From Erwinia rhapontici (GTDB lineage: Bacteria; Pseudomonadota; Gammaproteobacteria; Enterobacterales; Enterobacteriaceae): a stretch of 64,000 nucleotides of DNA. Under the pieces are notes generated by a model. That model was not told where the DNA came from, ran no database searches, and saw only the letters and a program-made list of their open reading frames with translations. Below, one piece after another: positions 20,152 to 30,484 of this stretch. Made by a program: the position numbers and the translations under genes. The stretch lies in contig NZ_VRKO01000017.1 of assembly GCF_012271765.1 (NCBI RefSeq), forward strand, positions 1 through 64,000, written 5' to 3'. Position 1 is the stretch's first letter; every line of letters begins with the position of its first letter.

Positions 20152-20180
20152 AACGCCACGCATAGTCGTGGCGTTTTTTG
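20152..20180 (+). terminator. rho terminator
   Basis: AACGCCACG, CATAGT and CGTGGCGTT form a hairpin that ends in a T-tract. It lies 81 bases after the rho stop codon. Confidence 0.92.
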
Positions 20181-20242
20181 TTTTTGGCCTATAGGCTATC
20201 CTGATCTGGGAGAATTAATCTAAAGAACGGCACGGGATACTG

Positions 20243-20260
20243 ATCAATGGGGATATTGAT
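20243..20260. promoter_or_regulatory. Candidate activator site upstream of wecA
   Basis: ATCAAT-N6-ATTGAT is a perfect 18-bp inverted repeat. It lies about 80 bases before the start point predicted from the sigma-54 promoter at 20306-20320, a usual distance for an enhancer-binding protein site. The binding protein is unknown. Confidence 0.35.
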
Positions 20261-20305
20261 TATGCTTGTCCCGGTGAATAAAATTCAGAATTGAAGAGAT
20301 GTTAT

Positions 20306-20320
20306 TGGCACAAATATTGC
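20306..20320 (+). promoter_or_regulatory. Sigma-54 promoter match before wecA
   Basis: TGGCAC-AAATA-TTGC fits the sigma-54 consensus TGGCAC-N5-TTGC at every position, with GG and GC ten bases apart. The predicted start is near 20332, about 28 bases before the wecA start codon. I do not see a good sigma-70 promoter in this 180-base gap. That the ECA operon is sigma-54 dependent is inference. Confidence 0.55.
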
Positions 20321-20359
20321 TTATAACATTGTGCAATTCTTAGCAGAGAGCTGGATAAT

Positions 20360-21463
20360 GTGAATTTACTCAATATGAGTACAGAACTTGGCCTGACTTT
20401 TTTATTTTCATTGGTGTTTCTTTTCTTTGCACGTAAAGCGGCTAACAAAATTGGATTGGTGGACAAGCCCAATTATCGCAAACGTCACCAGGGGGCTATT
20501 CCGCTGGTAGGCGGTATCTCTGTGTTTGCAGGCAGCTGTTTTGCTTTTGCATTGACGAATTTCTACATACCTCACTCAGTGCTATATCTGGCGTGTGCCG
20601 GGTGCCTGGTACTGGTGGGGGCGCTTGATGATCGTTATGACATTAGTGTGAAATTCCGCGCGGTGGTACAGGCGGGTGTCGCCATTGTCATGATGATGAA
20701 AGCTAAACTTTACCTGCTAAGCCTGGGCTACATCTTTGGCCCATGGGAACTGGTGGTAGGGCCGTTCGGCTATGTGCTGACGCTGTTTGCTGTCTGGGCT
20801 GCGATCAACGCCTTCAATATGGTGGACGGCATCGACGGACTGCTGGGCGGTTTATCCTGTGTGACGTTCCTGGCGATGGGGGTCATCCTCCAGTTTGACG
20901 GGCAGAGCAGCCTTGCCATGTGGTGCTTTATCATGATTGCAGCCATCGTGCCCTACATCCTGTTGAATCTGGGAATGTTTGGCCGCCGCTATAAAGTCTT
21001 TATGGGCGATGCTGGCAGCACGGTTATTGGCTTCACAATTATCTGGATCCTGTTAGAAGCGACCCAGGGTCAGAACCATCCCATCACGCCAGTGACGGCG
21101 CTCTGGCTGATTGCGATTCCATTAATGGATATGGTCGCCATTATGTATCGCCGTCTGAGCAAAGGGATGAGCCCCTTCTCCGCAGATCGCCAACATATTC
21201 ACCATCTGATCATGCGCGCCGGTTTTACTTCGCGTCAGGCGTTTGTCCTGATCACCGCGGCTGCGGCCCTGCTGGCTATCGTTGGTGTGCTGGGCGAGTA
21301 CCTTTCATTTGTCCCTGAGTGGATGATGCTGGTTCTGTTCCTGCTGGCCTTTATGCTCTACGGCTACTGCATTAAACGCGCGTGGCGCGTGGCGCGCATG
21401 ATCAAACGGTTTAAACGCCGTCTGCGAAATAACAATAATGACAGCAAATCTCCTACTGACTGA
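20360..21463 (+). CDS. wecA: UDP-GlcNAc:undecaprenyl-phosphate GlcNAc-1-phosphate transferase
   Basis: WecA starts enterobacterial common antigen (ECA), and often O antigen, by making undecaprenyl-PP-GlcNAc at the inner membrane. The 367 residues equal E. coli WecA. It is an integral membrane protein with about 11 helices. Conserved motifs are VDKPNYRKRHQGAIPLVGG, the Mg-binding GALDDRYD, NAFNMVDGIDGL and the HIHH motif in DRQHIHHLIMRAG. The start is GTG at 20360, as the overlapping ATG is out of frame. First gene of the ECA operon. Confidence 0.96.
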   Translation: MNLLNMSTELGLTFLFSLVFLFFARKAANKIGLVDKPNYRKRHQGAIPLVGGISVFAGSCFAFALTNFYIPHSVLYLACAGCLVLVGALDDRYDISVKFRAVVQAGVAIVMMMKAKLYLLSLGYIFGPWELVVGPFGYVLTLFAVWAAINAFNMVDGIDGLLGGLSCVTFLAMGVILQFDGQSSLAMWCFIMIAAIVPYILLNLGMFGRRYKVFMGDAGSTVIGFTIIWILLEATQGQNHPITPVTALWLIAIPLMDMVAIMYRRLSKGMSPFSADRQHIHHLIMRAGFTSRQAFVLITAAAALLAIVGVLGEYLSFVPEWMMLVLFLLAFMLYGYCIKRAWRVARMIKRFKRRLRNNNNDSKSPTD

Positions 21464-21493
21464 CCTATGCCCTGACGACAAGGAAACAGATGT

Positions 21494-22522
21494 ATGACCT
21501 ATCCTGACGCTGCAGATAACGAGTTGGATATTCGTGGCCTTTGCTGCACGCTATGGCGCGGTAAGTTATGGATTATTGCGGGTGGTGTGCTCTTTGCCCT
21601 GCTGGCCTGGATCTATTCGTTGCTGGTGACGCCGAAGTGGAGCACCACGGCGATTGTGGATCGTCCTACGGTGAATATGTTGTCCGGGTTTTATTCCCAG
21701 CAGCAGTTTCTCAATAATCTGGATATTCGTGCTGGCAGCCTGACCGTGGCTCCGCCGACGGTGATGGATGAAGCGTATCAGGAGTTTATGATGCAGCTTT
21801 TTGCCTGGGATACGCGTCGTGACTTCTGGCTACAGTCCAGCTATTACCAGCAGCGTAAAAGCGGCAAGACCGGTGAAGACGCCGCCTTACTGGATGAAAT
21901 GATTGCCAATATCCAGTTCCAGCCCGCCGATAATGCGAAAAATATCAACGATACCGTCAGGTTGATCGCGGAAACAGCAGCAGATGCGAATACCCTGCTG
22001 CGCCAGTATGTTGCCTTTGCTAATGCCCGTGCTACCACGCATCTCAATGAAGAACTCGCCGCTGCCTGGGCTGCGCGCAGTATTCAGTTAAAGGCGCAGA
22101 TTAAGCGTCAGGAAGCGGTTGCCAAAGCCATTTACGACCGTCAGATCAACAGCATCGGACAGGCGCTGAAAATTGCGCAGCAGCAGGGCTTTGAACAAGC
22201 AAAAACACAGACCCCTTCCGAGCAATTACCGGACTCTGAAATGTTCATGCTGGGCAGGCCAATGTTGCAGGCGCGATTGGAAAATCTGCGTGCAACGGGC
22301 CCATCCTACGATCTGGAGTACGATCAAAACCGGGCTATGCAGGCGACACTGAATGTCGGTCCTACGTTGGTAAAATCATTCCAGACCTGGCGTTATCTGC
22401 GCACACCGGAAGAGCCAGTAAAACGTGACAGCCCACGCCGTGTTTTACTGATGATTATGTGGGGCACGGTAGGCGTGCTACTGGGTGCCGGGACTGCGCT
22501 GGTGCGCCGCTCTCGCCGTTAA
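21494..22522 (+). CDS. wzzE: ECA chain-length regulator WzzE
   Basis: Polysaccharide co-polymerase that sets the length of ECA chains made by WzyE. The 342 residues (E. coli 348) have the family layout: a first membrane helix at about residues 30-50 (LWIIAGGVLFALLAWIYSLL), a large periplasmic part with coiled-coil segments, and a second helix at the C terminus (VLLMIMWGTVGVLLGAGTAL) ending in Arg residues. Second gene of the ECA operon. Confidence 0.93.
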   Translation: MTYPDAADNELDIRGLCCTLWRGKLWIIAGGVLFALLAWIYSLLVTPKWSTTAIVDRPTVNMLSGFYSQQQFLNNLDIRAGSLTVAPPTVMDEAYQEFMMQLFAWDTRRDFWLQSSYYQQRKSGKTGEDAALLDEMIANIQFQPADNAKNINDTVRLIAETAADANTLLRQYVAFANARATTHLNEELAAAWAARSIQLKAQIKRQEAVAKAIYDRQINSIGQALKIAQQQGFEQAKTQTPSEQLPDSEMFMLGRPMLQARLENLRATGPSYDLEYDQNRAMQATLNVGPTLVKSFQTWRYLRTPEEPVKRDSPRRVLLMIMWGTVGVLLGAGTALVRRSRR

Positions 22523-22570
22523 GGGCACTGAATAAGTGCTGTTAAACCATTTCGAATTAAGAGAGTCACG

Positions 22571-23701
22571 GTGAAAGTATTAACGGTTTTTGGCACGCGT
22601 CCCGAAGCGATAAAAATGGCACCTCTGGTGCATGCGCTGGCGCAGGATGAGGACATTGAGTCGCGCTTATGCGTGACCGCACAGCATAGGGAAATGCTCG
22701 ATCAGGTATTGCACCTGTTTTCCATCGTGCCGGATTACGATCTTAATATCATGCAACCAGGCCAGGGTTTGACCGAGATCACCAGCCGTATTCTGGAGGG
22801 TTTGAAGACGGTATTTGCCGATTTCACCCCAGATGTGGTGCTGGTTCACGGCGATACCACGACTACGCTGGCTGCCAGCCTCGCGGCGTTTTACCACCGA
22901 ATTCCGGTGGGGCACGTGGAAGCGGGGCTGCGCACGGGTGATCTTTGGTCGCCGTGGCCAGAAGAAGCGAACCGTACGCTGACCGGTCATCTTGCCAGCT
23001 ACCACTTCACCCCGACCGCCAGTTCGCAGCAGAATCTGTTGCGTGAAAATCTGCCCGCATCCCGTATTTTCGTGACGGGCAACACCGTGATTGATGCGCT
23101 GTTCTGGGTGCGTGATCGCGTACTCAGTGACGATGCGCTGAGAAATAGCCTGGCAGCTCGCTACCCGTTCCTGGATGCGGATAAAAAGTTGATTCTGGTC
23201 ACCGGCCACCGTCGTGAAAGTTTCGGTGGCGGCTTTGAGCGTATCTGTAACGCGCTGGCTGAAATTGCACGTCTGCACCCCGACACGCAGATTGTCTATC
23301 CCGTGCATCTCAACCCGAATGTCAGCGAGCCGGTAAACCGCATTCTGCGCGGTATAGATAATATTATTTTAATTGAACCGCAGGAGTACCTGCCTTTTGT
23401 CTGGCTGATGGATCGCGCCTGGCTGATCCTGACGGATTCCGGTGGTATTCAGGAAGAAGCGCCATCGCTCGGTAAACCGGTGCTGGTGATGCGTGATGCC
23501 ACCGAACGCCCTGAGGCGCTGGCAGCAGGCACCGTCAAACTGGTGGGCACAGACGGCGCGAAGATCGTCAGCGAAGTGACCCGTCTGCTCACCGATGAGG
23601 ACGCGTGGCATGCAATGAGCCGCGCCCATAACCCTTATGGTGACGGGCTGGCCTGCCAGCGTATTGTGCAGGCTCTCAAAAATAATCGGATAACATTATG
23701 A
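22571..23701 (+). CDS. wecB: UDP-N-acetylglucosamine 2-epimerase
   Basis: Converts UDP-GlcNAc to UDP-ManNAc for ECA. The 376 residues equal E. coli WecB. Family blocks are [14 protein letters not shown] at the N terminus, [32 protein letters not shown] and [17 protein letters not shown]. The start is GTG at 22571 after AAGAGAGTCACG. It overlaps wecC by four bases, so the epimerase and the dehydrogenase that uses its product are translationally coupled. Confidence 0.96.
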   Translation: MKVLTVFGTRPEAIKMAPLVHALAQDEDIESRLCVTAQHREMLDQVLHLFSIVPDYDLNIMQPGQGLTEITSRILEGLKTVFADFTPDVVLVHGDTTTTLAASLAAFYHRIPVGHVEAGLRTGDLWSPWPEEANRTLTGHLASYHFTPTASSQQNLLRENLPASRIFVTGNTVIDALFWVRDRVLSDDALRNSLAARYPFLDADKKLILVTGHRRESFGGGFERICNALAEIARLHPDTQIVYPVHLNPNVSEPVNRILRGIDNIILIEPQEYLPFVWLMDRAWLILTDSGGIQEEAPSLGKPVLVMRDATERPEALAAGTVKLVGTDGAKIVSEVTRLLTDEDAWHAMSRAHNPYGDGLACQRIVQALKNNRITL

Positions 23702-24960
23702 GTTTCAATACTATTTCAGTGATCGGTCTGGGTTACATCGGCCTGCCTACCGCTGCCGCTTTTGCTTCGCGCCAGAAGCAGGTGATCGGCATTGATATCA
23801 ATGCGCACGCGGTCGAAACCATCAACCGTGGCGAGATCCACATTGTCGAACCGGACCTCGATCGCGTGGTGAAAACGGCCGTTGAAGGCGGGTGGTTACG
23901 CGCAGCTATGCAACCACAGGCTGCCGATGCTTATCTGATTGCTGTGCCGACACCCTTTAAAGGCGAGCACCAGCCGGATATGGCTTACGTGCAGGCGGCG
24001 GCCGTGTCGATTGCCACGGTGTTAAAAAAGGGTGATCTGGTGATCCTGGAATCGACCTCACCTGTTGGCGCTACCGAACAGATGGCGGCATGGTTGGCGG
24101 CGGCTCGCTCGGATCTGACGTTCCCACAGCAGGCCGGTGAAAACGCGGATATCCAGGTGGCCTACTGCCCGGAGCGCGTGTTACCTGGCCAGGTGATGGT
24201 TGAACTGTTTAAAAACGACCGTGTGATTGGTGGTATGACGCCACGCTGTTCACAGCGCGCCTGCGAGCTGTACAACATTTTCCTGGAAGGCGAGTGCGTG
24301 GTGACTAACTCGCGCACCGCTGAGATGTGCAAATTAACCGAAAACAGCTTCCGCGACGTCAATATTGCCTTCGCGAACGAGCTGTCACTGATCGCGGCCG
24401 ATCAGGGTATTAACGTCTGGGAGTTGATCCGGCTGGCCAATCGCCACCCGCGTGTCAATATTCTGCAACCTGGACCGGGTGTAGGCGGGCACTGCATTGC
24501 GGTCGATCCATGGTTTATCGTGGCACAGAATCCGGTACAAGCACGTTTGATCCGTACCGCGCGTGAAGTCAACGACAGCAAGCCGCACTGGGTGCTGGAG
24601 CAGGTTCAGCGCCAGGTGGCCGACTGCCTGATGAGCAACAACAAACGCGCCAGCGAGCTGAAAATCGCCTGCTTTGGTCTGGCGTTTAAACCCGATATTG
24701 ATGATCTGCGGGAAAGCCCGGCGGTACAGGTCACCAAAATGATTGCCGACTGGCATCAGGGCACCACGCTGGTGGTGGAGCCTAACGTGCAGCAACTTCC
24801 GGCAAAATTGCAGGACAGCGTGACGCTGATGACGTTGGACGATGCGCTGCAACAGGCCGATGTGCTGGTGATGCTGGTGGACCATCGTGATTTTAAAGCC
24901 ATTGATCCGACAGCCGTCAGCCAGCAATGGATTGTTGATACGAAAGGTGTCTGGCGTTAG
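23698..24960 (+). CDS. wecC: UDP-N-acetyl-D-mannosamine dehydrogenase
   Basis: Oxidises UDP-ManNAc to UDP-ManNAcA, the second sugar of the ECA repeat, using two NAD. The 420 residues equal E. coli WecC. The Rossmann motif [16 protein letters not shown] begins at residue 8, and the catalytic cysteine is C266 in [13 protein letters not shown]. Directly after it comes wecD with a one-base overlap; in E. coli rffG and rffH lie in between. Confidence 0.96.
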   Translation: MSFNTISVIGLGYIGLPTAAAFASRQKQVIGIDINAHAVETINRGEIHIVEPDLDRVVKTAVEGGWLRAAMQPQAADAYLIAVPTPFKGEHQPDMAYVQAAAVSIATVLKKGDLVILESTSPVGATEQMAAWLAAARSDLTFPQQAGENADIQVAYCPERVLPGQVMVELFKNDRVIGGMTPRCSQRACELYNIFLEGECVVTNSRTAEMCKLTENSFRDVNIAFANELSLIAADQGINVWELIRLANRHPRVNILQPGPGVGGHCIAVDPWFIVAQNPVQARLIRTAREVNDSKPHWVLEQVQRQVADCLMSNNKRASELKIACFGLAFKPDIDDLRESPAVQVTKMIADWHQGTTLVVEPNVQQLPAKLQDSVTLMTLDDALQQADVLVMLVDHRDFKAIDPTAVSQQWIVDTKGVWR

Positions 24961-25655
24961 TGAAAGCGACGCTTAAACCCCTGGCGTGGGAAAACGCCTT
25001 CTTTGGATGTCACAGTGCCCTGCTTGAATTGCACGGTGATACACCGCTGGATAGCGCGCAACTCGACAGCTATACGCTGGTGCAGGTCAAAGTACTGGCT
25101 CAACAGAGTTCAGAGCTGGATGCCCTGAGCGCGTTGGGGTTTCGCCTGGTGGAAGGGGAAGCAGACTGCGTGCTGGGTATCACCCCTGTTGAACGCCCGA
25201 CGGGCATTCGTATTGCCCGCTCTGAGCATATCCCCATGCTGCGGCAGGTGGCTGAAGAAGCGTTCATCTACAGCCGTTTTCGCGCGCCCTGGTATGCGCC
25301 GGGCGACAGCGGGCGTTTTTATGCGCAGTGGGTGGAAAATGCCGTACGCGGCACCTTTGATCACCAGTGCCTGCTGGCGGTGGATGAGCAGGGCGCGATG
25401 CAGGGCTTTGTGTCGCTGCGTGAGCTGGAAGACGGCACGGCACGCATTGGCCTGCTGGCTGTAGTGCCAGCCGCGCAGGGGCTGGGCATTGGCCAGCGGC
25501 TGATGAACGCAGCTAATGACTGGTGCCGCGCGCGCCGACTGACACGGCTTCATGTCGCAACGCAACTGGGCAATGTTGCCGCGCTGCGACTCTATCTTCG
25601 CTGCGGTGGCGTGATTGAACGCACCGCCTACTGGTTATACAGGGAAACGCCATGA
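24960..25655 (+). CDS. wecD: dTDP-fucosamine acetyltransferase
   Basis: GNAT-family enzyme that acetylates dTDP-4-amino-4,6-dideoxygalactose to dTDP-Fuc4NAc, the third ECA sugar donor. The 231 residues (E. coli 224) contain an N-terminal half typical of WecD (PLAWENAFFGCHSALL) and the acetyl-CoA loop VVPAAQGLGIGQRLM. The start is GTG at 24960, sharing its first base with the wecC stop codon. It overlaps wecE by four bases. Confidence 0.93.
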   Translation: MKATLKPLAWENAFFGCHSALLELHGDTPLDSAQLDSYTLVQVKVLAQQSSELDALSALGFRLVEGEADCVLGITPVERPTGIRIARSEHIPMLRQVAEEAFIYSRFRAPWYAPGDSGRFYAQWVENAVRGTFDHQCLLAVDEQGAMQGFVSLRELEDGTARIGLLAVVPAAQGLGIGQRLMNAANDWCRARRLTRLHVATQLGNVAALRLYLRCGGVIERTAYWLYRETP

Positions 25656-26782
25656 TTCCGTTTAATGCGCCACCGGTGGTGGGAACTGAACTTGAATATA
25701 TGCAGTCGGCAATGGGCAGCGGCAAACTCTGCGGCGACGGCGGTTTTACCCGTCGCTGCCAACAGTGGATGGAGCAGCGCTTCGGCAGCCGCAAAGTCCT
25801 GCTGACCCCCTCCTGCACCGCATCGCTGGAGATGGCGGCCATCCTGATCGACATTCAGCCCGGTGATGAAGTGATCATGCCGAGCTACACGTTTGTCTCT
25901 ACGGCCAACGCCTTCGTGCTGCGCGGTGCAACGATTGTGTTTGTCGATGTGCGTCCGGATACCATGAACATCGATGAGTGCCTGATAGAAGCCGCGATCA
26001 CCGATAAAACCAAAGCCATTGTGCCGGTACATTACGCGGGCGTTGCCTGCGAGATGGACACCATTATGGCGTTGGCGAAAAAGCACCAACTGTGGGTGGT
26101 GGAAGATGCTGCGCAGGGCGTGATGTCGACTTACAAAGGCCGGGCGCTGGGCAGCATCGGTCATATCGGCTGCTTTAGCTTCCACGAAACTAAAAACTAT
26201 ACCGCGGGTGGTGAAGGCGGTGCGACGCTGGTCAACGACGCGTCCCTGGTCGAGCGTGCTGAAATCATTCGTGAAAAAGGGACCAACCGCAGCCAGTTTT
26301 TCCGCGGCCAGGTGGATAAATACACCTGGCGTGATATCGGCTCCAGCTACCTGATGGCGGATTTGCAGGCAGCATATCTCTGGGCGCAGCTGGAGGCAGC
26401 GGAACGCATTAACCAGCAACGTTTGCGCCTGTGGCAGACCTACCACGATGCGTTGCAGCCGTTGGCCGCACGTGGGCGCATTGAGCTGGCTAGCATACCC
26501 GCCGACTGTGAACACAATGCCCATATGTTTTATCTGAAGCTGCGTGACCATGATGACCGCAGCGCGCTGATTGCATGGCTGAAAGAGGCCGAAATCCTGG
26601 CGGTGTTCCACTATATTCCGCTGCACAGCTCACCCGCGGGGCAGCGCTTTGGCCGTTTCCACGGTGAAGACCATTTCACCCAGACAGAGAGCGATCGCCT
26701 GCTTCGTTTGCCGCTGTTCTATAACCTTTCTGATAATAATCAGAAAACGGTGATCAACTCCTTACTGAGCTATTTCTCCTGA
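25652..26782 (+). CDS. wecE: dTDP-4-amino-4,6-dideoxygalactose transaminase
   Basis: PLP-dependent sugar aminotransferase of the DegT/DnrJ/EryC1 family. It makes dTDP-Fuc4N from dTDP-4-keto-6-deoxyglucose. The 376 residues equal E. coli WecE. The PLP lysine is K181 in FHETKNYTAGGEGG; MPSYTFVSTANAFVLRGA is a family block. Its substrate needs RmlA and RmlB activity, which this operon does not encode. Confidence 0.96.
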   Translation: MIPFNAPPVVGTELEYMQSAMGSGKLCGDGGFTRRCQQWMEQRFGSRKVLLTPSCTASLEMAAILIDIQPGDEVIMPSYTFVSTANAFVLRGATIVFVDVRPDTMNIDECLIEAAITDKTKAIVPVHYAGVACEMDTIMALAKKHQLWVVEDAAQGVMSTYKGRALGSIGHIGCFSFHETKNYTAGGEGGATLVNDASLVERAEIIREKGTNRSQFFRGQVDKYTWRDIGSSYLMADLQAAYLWAQLEAAERINQQRLRLWQTYHDALQPLAARGRIELASIPADCEHNAHMFYLKLRDHDDRSALIAWLKEAEILAVFHYIPLHSSPAGQRFGRFHGEDHFTQTESDRLLRLPLFYNLSDNNQKTVINSLLSYFS

Positions 26783-26783
26783 T

Positions 26784-28034
26784 ATGTCACTGGCAAAAGC
26801 GTCAGTGTGGACGGCAGCCTCCACGCTGGTAAAAATTGTCGCCGGTTTGCTGGTGGTGAAAATGCTGGCGGTCTCTTACGGGCCGGCGGGTGTCGGACAG
26901 GCGGGGAATTTTCGTCAATTGATTACCGTGCTCGGCGTACTGGCCGGAGCCGGCATTTTTAACGGCGTCACAAAGTATGTGGCGCAGTATCAGCAGCAGC
27001 CTGAACAGCTGCGTGCCGTTACTGGCACTGCATCGTCAATGGTGCTGGGATTCTCATTGCTGCTGGCGCTGGTGTTCCTGTTGTTCGCTGCGCCCATCAG
27101 TCATGCACTGTTTGGCCATGACCGCTATCAGCAGGTGATCCGTATCGTCGCCTTCCTGCAGATGGGCATCGCCTGGGCTAATCTGGCGCTGGCGATCATG
27201 AAAGGTTTTCGTGATGCGGCAGGCAATGCATGGTCGCTGATTATCGGCAGCCTGACCGGCGTTGCTGCATGGTTTGTCTGCTACAAGCTGGGAGGTTACA
27301 GCGGTGCACTGATCGGGCTGGCGATGGTGCCTGCGCTGGTGGTGGTGCCGGCAGTGGTTTTGCTGGTGCGTCGCGAGCATCTGCCAATGCGCTATCTGCT
27401 GCCCGCCTGGCAGCCGGAGTTCGTGGCTCTGCTGGGTAAGTTTACGCTGATGGCACTGATCACCGCTGTGACGTTGCCCGTGGCGTGGATGATGATGCGT
27501 AACCTGCTGGCACAACATGCGGGGTGGGAACAGGTTGGGTTGTGGCAGGGCGTCAGCAGTATCTCGGATGCCTACCTGCAATTTATCACGGCGTCTTTCA
27601 GCGTGTATCTGCTGCCCACCTTGTCACGCCTGCAGCATAAGGCTGAGATTTCACGTGAAATTCTGAAGGCGCTGCGTTTCGTACTGCCGGTGGTCGCCGC
27701 CGTGAGTTTAACCGTCTGGTTACTGCGTGATGTGGCTATCTGGCTGCTGTTCTCCCGTGAGTTTGCGGCCATGCGCGATCTGTTTGTCTGGCAGTTGACG
27801 GGCGATGTACTCAAAGTGGGTTGCTACGTTTTTGGCTATCTGGTCATCGCGAAGGCATCGCTGCGTTTTTATGTGCTGACGGAAGTGAGCCAGTTTATCT
27901 TGCTCACCGGCTTTTCCCGCTGGCTGATCCCGCTGCATGGTGCAGCCGGTGCGGCTCAGGCGTATATGGCGACCTATATCGCTTATTTTGCACTCTGTGC
28001 AGGCATTTTTATTATTTACCGTAGACGAGTATGA
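26784..28034 (+). CDS. wzxE: ECA lipid III flippase WzxE
   Basis: Moves the completed trisaccharide-lipid (lipid III) across the inner membrane. The 416 residues equal E. coli WzxE and consist of about 12 hydrophobic helices of the MATE/MOP polysaccharide transporter type, starting with [20 protein letters not shown]. It lies one base after wecE and overlaps wecF by four bases. Confidence 0.95.
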   Translation: MSLAKASVWTAASTLVKIVAGLLVVKMLAVSYGPAGVGQAGNFRQLITVLGVLAGAGIFNGVTKYVAQYQQQPEQLRAVTGTASSMVLGFSLLLALVFLLFAAPISHALFGHDRYQQVIRIVAFLQMGIAWANLALAIMKGFRDAAGNAWSLIIGSLTGVAAWFVCYKLGGYSGALIGLAMVPALVVVPAVVLLVRREHLPMRYLLPAWQPEFVALLGKFTLMALITAVTLPVAWMMMRNLLAQHAGWEQVGLWQGVSSISDAYLQFITASFSVYLLPTLSRLQHKAEISREILKALRFVLPVVAAVSLTVWLLRDVAIWLLFSREFAAMRDLFVWQLTGDVLKVGCYVFGYLVIAKASLRFYVLTEVSQFILLTGFSRWLIPLHGAAGAAQAYMATYIAYFALCAGIFIIYRRRV

Positions 28035-29107
28035 CCAGAGTAATCCACCTTTTAGGCTCAGACATCCCTCATCATAACCAGACGGTGTTGAGCTTCTTTG
28101 ATCAACAGCTGCATGACGTGGTGCCCGTGGCAGCCGCGCGCGAGTTCTGGCTGGTGAGCGCACAGCCTGAGATGGCGCAGCCCTTTACGCGGCTGAATAT
28201 CCGTGTTTTTGCAAATAAAGCGGCGCTCGCTGCTGCTGTGATTACCACCGGACGCCGTGAGCGTGACACGCGCTTTTTCTGCCACGGTCAGTTCAATCCT
28301 CGCTTGTGGCTGGCGCTGTTGTCCGGCCAGCTTAAGCGCTCTCAGATCTATTGGCATATCTGGGGGGCCGATCTGTATGAAGATTCGACCCGCCTGAAAT
28401 TCCGGCTGTTCTATCTGCTGCGGCGTCAGGCACAAAAACGTGTGGCACAGGTGTTTGCCACCCGAGGTGATATTAATCACTTTCATCAGCGGCATCCGAA
28501 GGTTCCGGCTTCTTTACTCTATTTCCCGACACGGCTGGCACAGAATGTGCAAAGCAGTGATGAGCCGCAGGGGCAGCTGACCCTTCTGCTCGGTAATTCA
28601 GGGGATGCCAGCAACCGACATATTCAGGCATTGCAGTCCATCCATCAGCAGTTTGGCGATAATGTGCGAGTGAAAGTGCCGCTGGGCTACCCCGCCAATA
28701 ACGAGGCGTATATTCAGCGTGTGCGCGACGCAGCCGCGGCGTTGTTTGCCCCGGGTGTCGTTGAGCTCCTGACCGAGAAGCTGGCGTTCAGCGATTATCT
28801 GCAATTGATCGCCCGTTGCCACCTTGGCTATTTTATTTTTGAACGCCAGCAGGGTATCGGTACGCTGTGTCTGTTGATGCAGGCCAATGTGCCCTTTGTG
28901 CTTAACCGAAAGAACCCGTTCTGGCAGGATCTGGCAGAACAACAGGTGCCGGTGTTGTTTGAGGGCGATCCGTTGGATGCAGCGACAGTGAAAGAGGCGC
29001 GGCGTCAGATGATGTTGCTGGATAAATCACATATTGCCTTTTTCGAGCCAGGCTACCTGAGCGGCTGGCAGCAGGCACTGCGTCGGGTAGAAGGGGACAC
29101 CGCATGA
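28031..29107 (+). CDS. wecF: 4-acetamido-4,6-dideoxy-D-galactose transferase
   Basis: Family GT56 glycosyltransferase that adds Fuc4NAc from its dTDP donor to lipid II, giving ECA lipid III on the cytoplasmic face of the membrane. The 358 residues match the E. coli length. Recognisable family stretches are [33 protein letters not shown] and [14 protein letters not shown]. It overlaps wzxE upstream and wzyE downstream by four bases each. Confidence 0.94.
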   Translation: MTRVIHLLGSDIPHHNQTVLSFFDQQLHDVVPVAAAREFWLVSAQPEMAQPFTRLNIRVFANKAALAAAVITTGRRERDTRFFCHGQFNPRLWLALLSGQLKRSQIYWHIWGADLYEDSTRLKFRLFYLLRRQAQKRVAQVFATRGDINHFHQRHPKVPASLLYFPTRLAQNVQSSDEPQGQLTLLLGNSGDASNRHIQALQSIHQQFGDNVRVKVPLGYPANNEAYIQRVRDAAAALFAPGVVELLTEKLAFSDYLQLIARCHLGYFIFERQQGIGTLCLLMQANVPFVLNRKNPFWQDLAEQQVPVLFEGDPLDAATVKEARRQMMLLDKSHIAFFEPGYLSGWQQALRRVEGDTA

Positions 29108-30450
29108 CGTTATTACAGTTTGCCGGGCTGCTGGTGGTGTATCTGTGCTGCTGTGGTTTTATTCTCACGCTGACCTGGCGCGAGTTTCGTCGTGTGCGCT
29201 TCAACTTCAACGTATTTTTCTCGCTGCTGTTTCTGCTGACGTTCTTCTTCGGCTTCCCGCTGACCTGCATGTTGGTGTTTGGATTTGATGTTGACGTGGT
29301 GCCGCCGGAGTATTTGCTCCAGGCGTTACTGTCAGCGGGCTGTTTCTACGCTATTTACTACGTCAGCTATAAAACCCGGCTGCGGGCGAAGCATCGGGCA
29401 CCCCCTCGTCAGGTATTTACGATTAACCGTATTGAAGCCCATCTGACCTGGGGCATTCTGGCGCTGGTAGCGCTGGGAACCGTCAGTGTGTTCTTCCTGC
29501 ACAATGGTTTCCTGCTCTTCAAGCTGCACAGCTACAGCCAGATTTTCTCGGCGGATGTCTCCGGCGTGGCGTTGAAGCGTTTCTTCTACTTCTTTATCCC
29601 GGCGATGCTGGTGATCTACTTCCTCAAGCAGGACAAGCGGAGCTGGCTGCTGTTTCTGGTCAGTACCGTAGCGTTTGGGCTGCTGACGTACATGATTGTT
29701 GGGGGCACCCGCGCCAACATCATTATTGCTTTTGCCCTGTTCCTGTTTATCGGCATTATTCGTGGCTGGATTACCCTGTGGATGCTAGTGCTGGCGGGGA
29801 TTGGCGGGATTGTCGGCATGTTCTGGCTGGCGCTGAAGCGCTATAACCTCGATGTTAGCGGCGCGGAGGCGTTTTACACCTTCCTCTATCTGACCCGCGA
29901 TACCTTCTCGCCGTGGGAGAACCTTGGCCTGCTGCTGCAAAATTATGACAAAATCGATTTCCAGGGGCTGGCACCAATCTGGCGTGACTTCTACGTGTTT
30001 ATTCCCAGTTGGTTGTGGCATGACCGTCCTTCCATTGTGCTCAACAGCGCGAACTACTTTACGTGGGAAGTGCTGGATAACCACTCCGGGCTGGCCATCT
30101 CGCCCACATTAATCGGTTCGCTGGTGGTGATGGGCGGGGCGCTGTTTATTCCGCTGGGGGCGGTTGGCGTTGGGCTGATTATTAAGTGGTTCGACTGGTT
30201 ATACGAAAAAGGCCAGCAAGAGCAGAATCGCTATAAAGCAGCGATTCTGCAAAGCTTCTGCTTTGGTGCCGTGTTCAACATGATCGTGCTGGCACGGGAA
30301 GGGCTGGATTCATTTGTTTCGCGCGTGGTGTTCTTCTGCGTGATTTTCGCGTTCTGTGTGGTGGTGGCGAAGCTGCTGTACTGGCTGCTGGACACCGCGG
30401 GTTTAATCCGTGCCCGTGTTCCGGTTCGTCCGCTGTCGACCCAACCGTAA
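29104..30450 (+). CDS. wzyE: ECA polymerase WzyE
   Basis: Inner-membrane polymerase that joins ECA trisaccharides into linear chains in the periplasm, with length set by WzzE. The 448 residues (E. coli 450) consist of about 11 helices. The conserved cytoplasm/periplasm loop [17 protein letters not shown] and the segment [18 protein letters not shown] are family features. Confidence 0.94.
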   Translation: MTLLQFAGLLVVYLCCCGFILTLTWREFRRVRFNFNVFFSLLFLLTFFFGFPLTCMLVFGFDVDVVPPEYLLQALLSAGCFYAIYYVSYKTRLRAKHRAPPRQVFTINRIEAHLTWGILALVALGTVSVFFLHNGFLLFKLHSYSQIFSADVSGVALKRFFYFFIPAMLVIYFLKQDKRSWLLFLVSTVAFGLLTYMIVGGTRANIIIAFALFLFIGIIRGWITLWMLVLAGIGGIVGMFWLALKRYNLDVSGAEAFYTFLYLTRDTFSPWENLGLLLQNYDKIDFQGLAPIWRDFYVFIPSWLWHDRPSIVLNSANYFTWEVLDNHSGLAISPTLIGSLVVMGGALFIPLGAVGVGLIIKWFDWLYEKGQQEQNRYKAAILQSFCFGAVFNMIVLAREGLDSFVSRVVFFCVIFAFCVVVAKLLYWLLDTAGLIRARVPVRPLSTQP

Positions 30451-30484
30451 CGCTTGCCAGGCGATTTGTTTTGAAGGAATGTCC

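Noticed and set aside
22667..23308. A 213-codon open frame antisense to wecB
   Set aside because: A shadow of a fully conserved gene with no independent support.
25628..26626. A 332-codon open frame antisense to wecE
   Set aside because: A shadow of wecE, rich in His, Gln and Arg as expected for the reverse frame; no family similarity.
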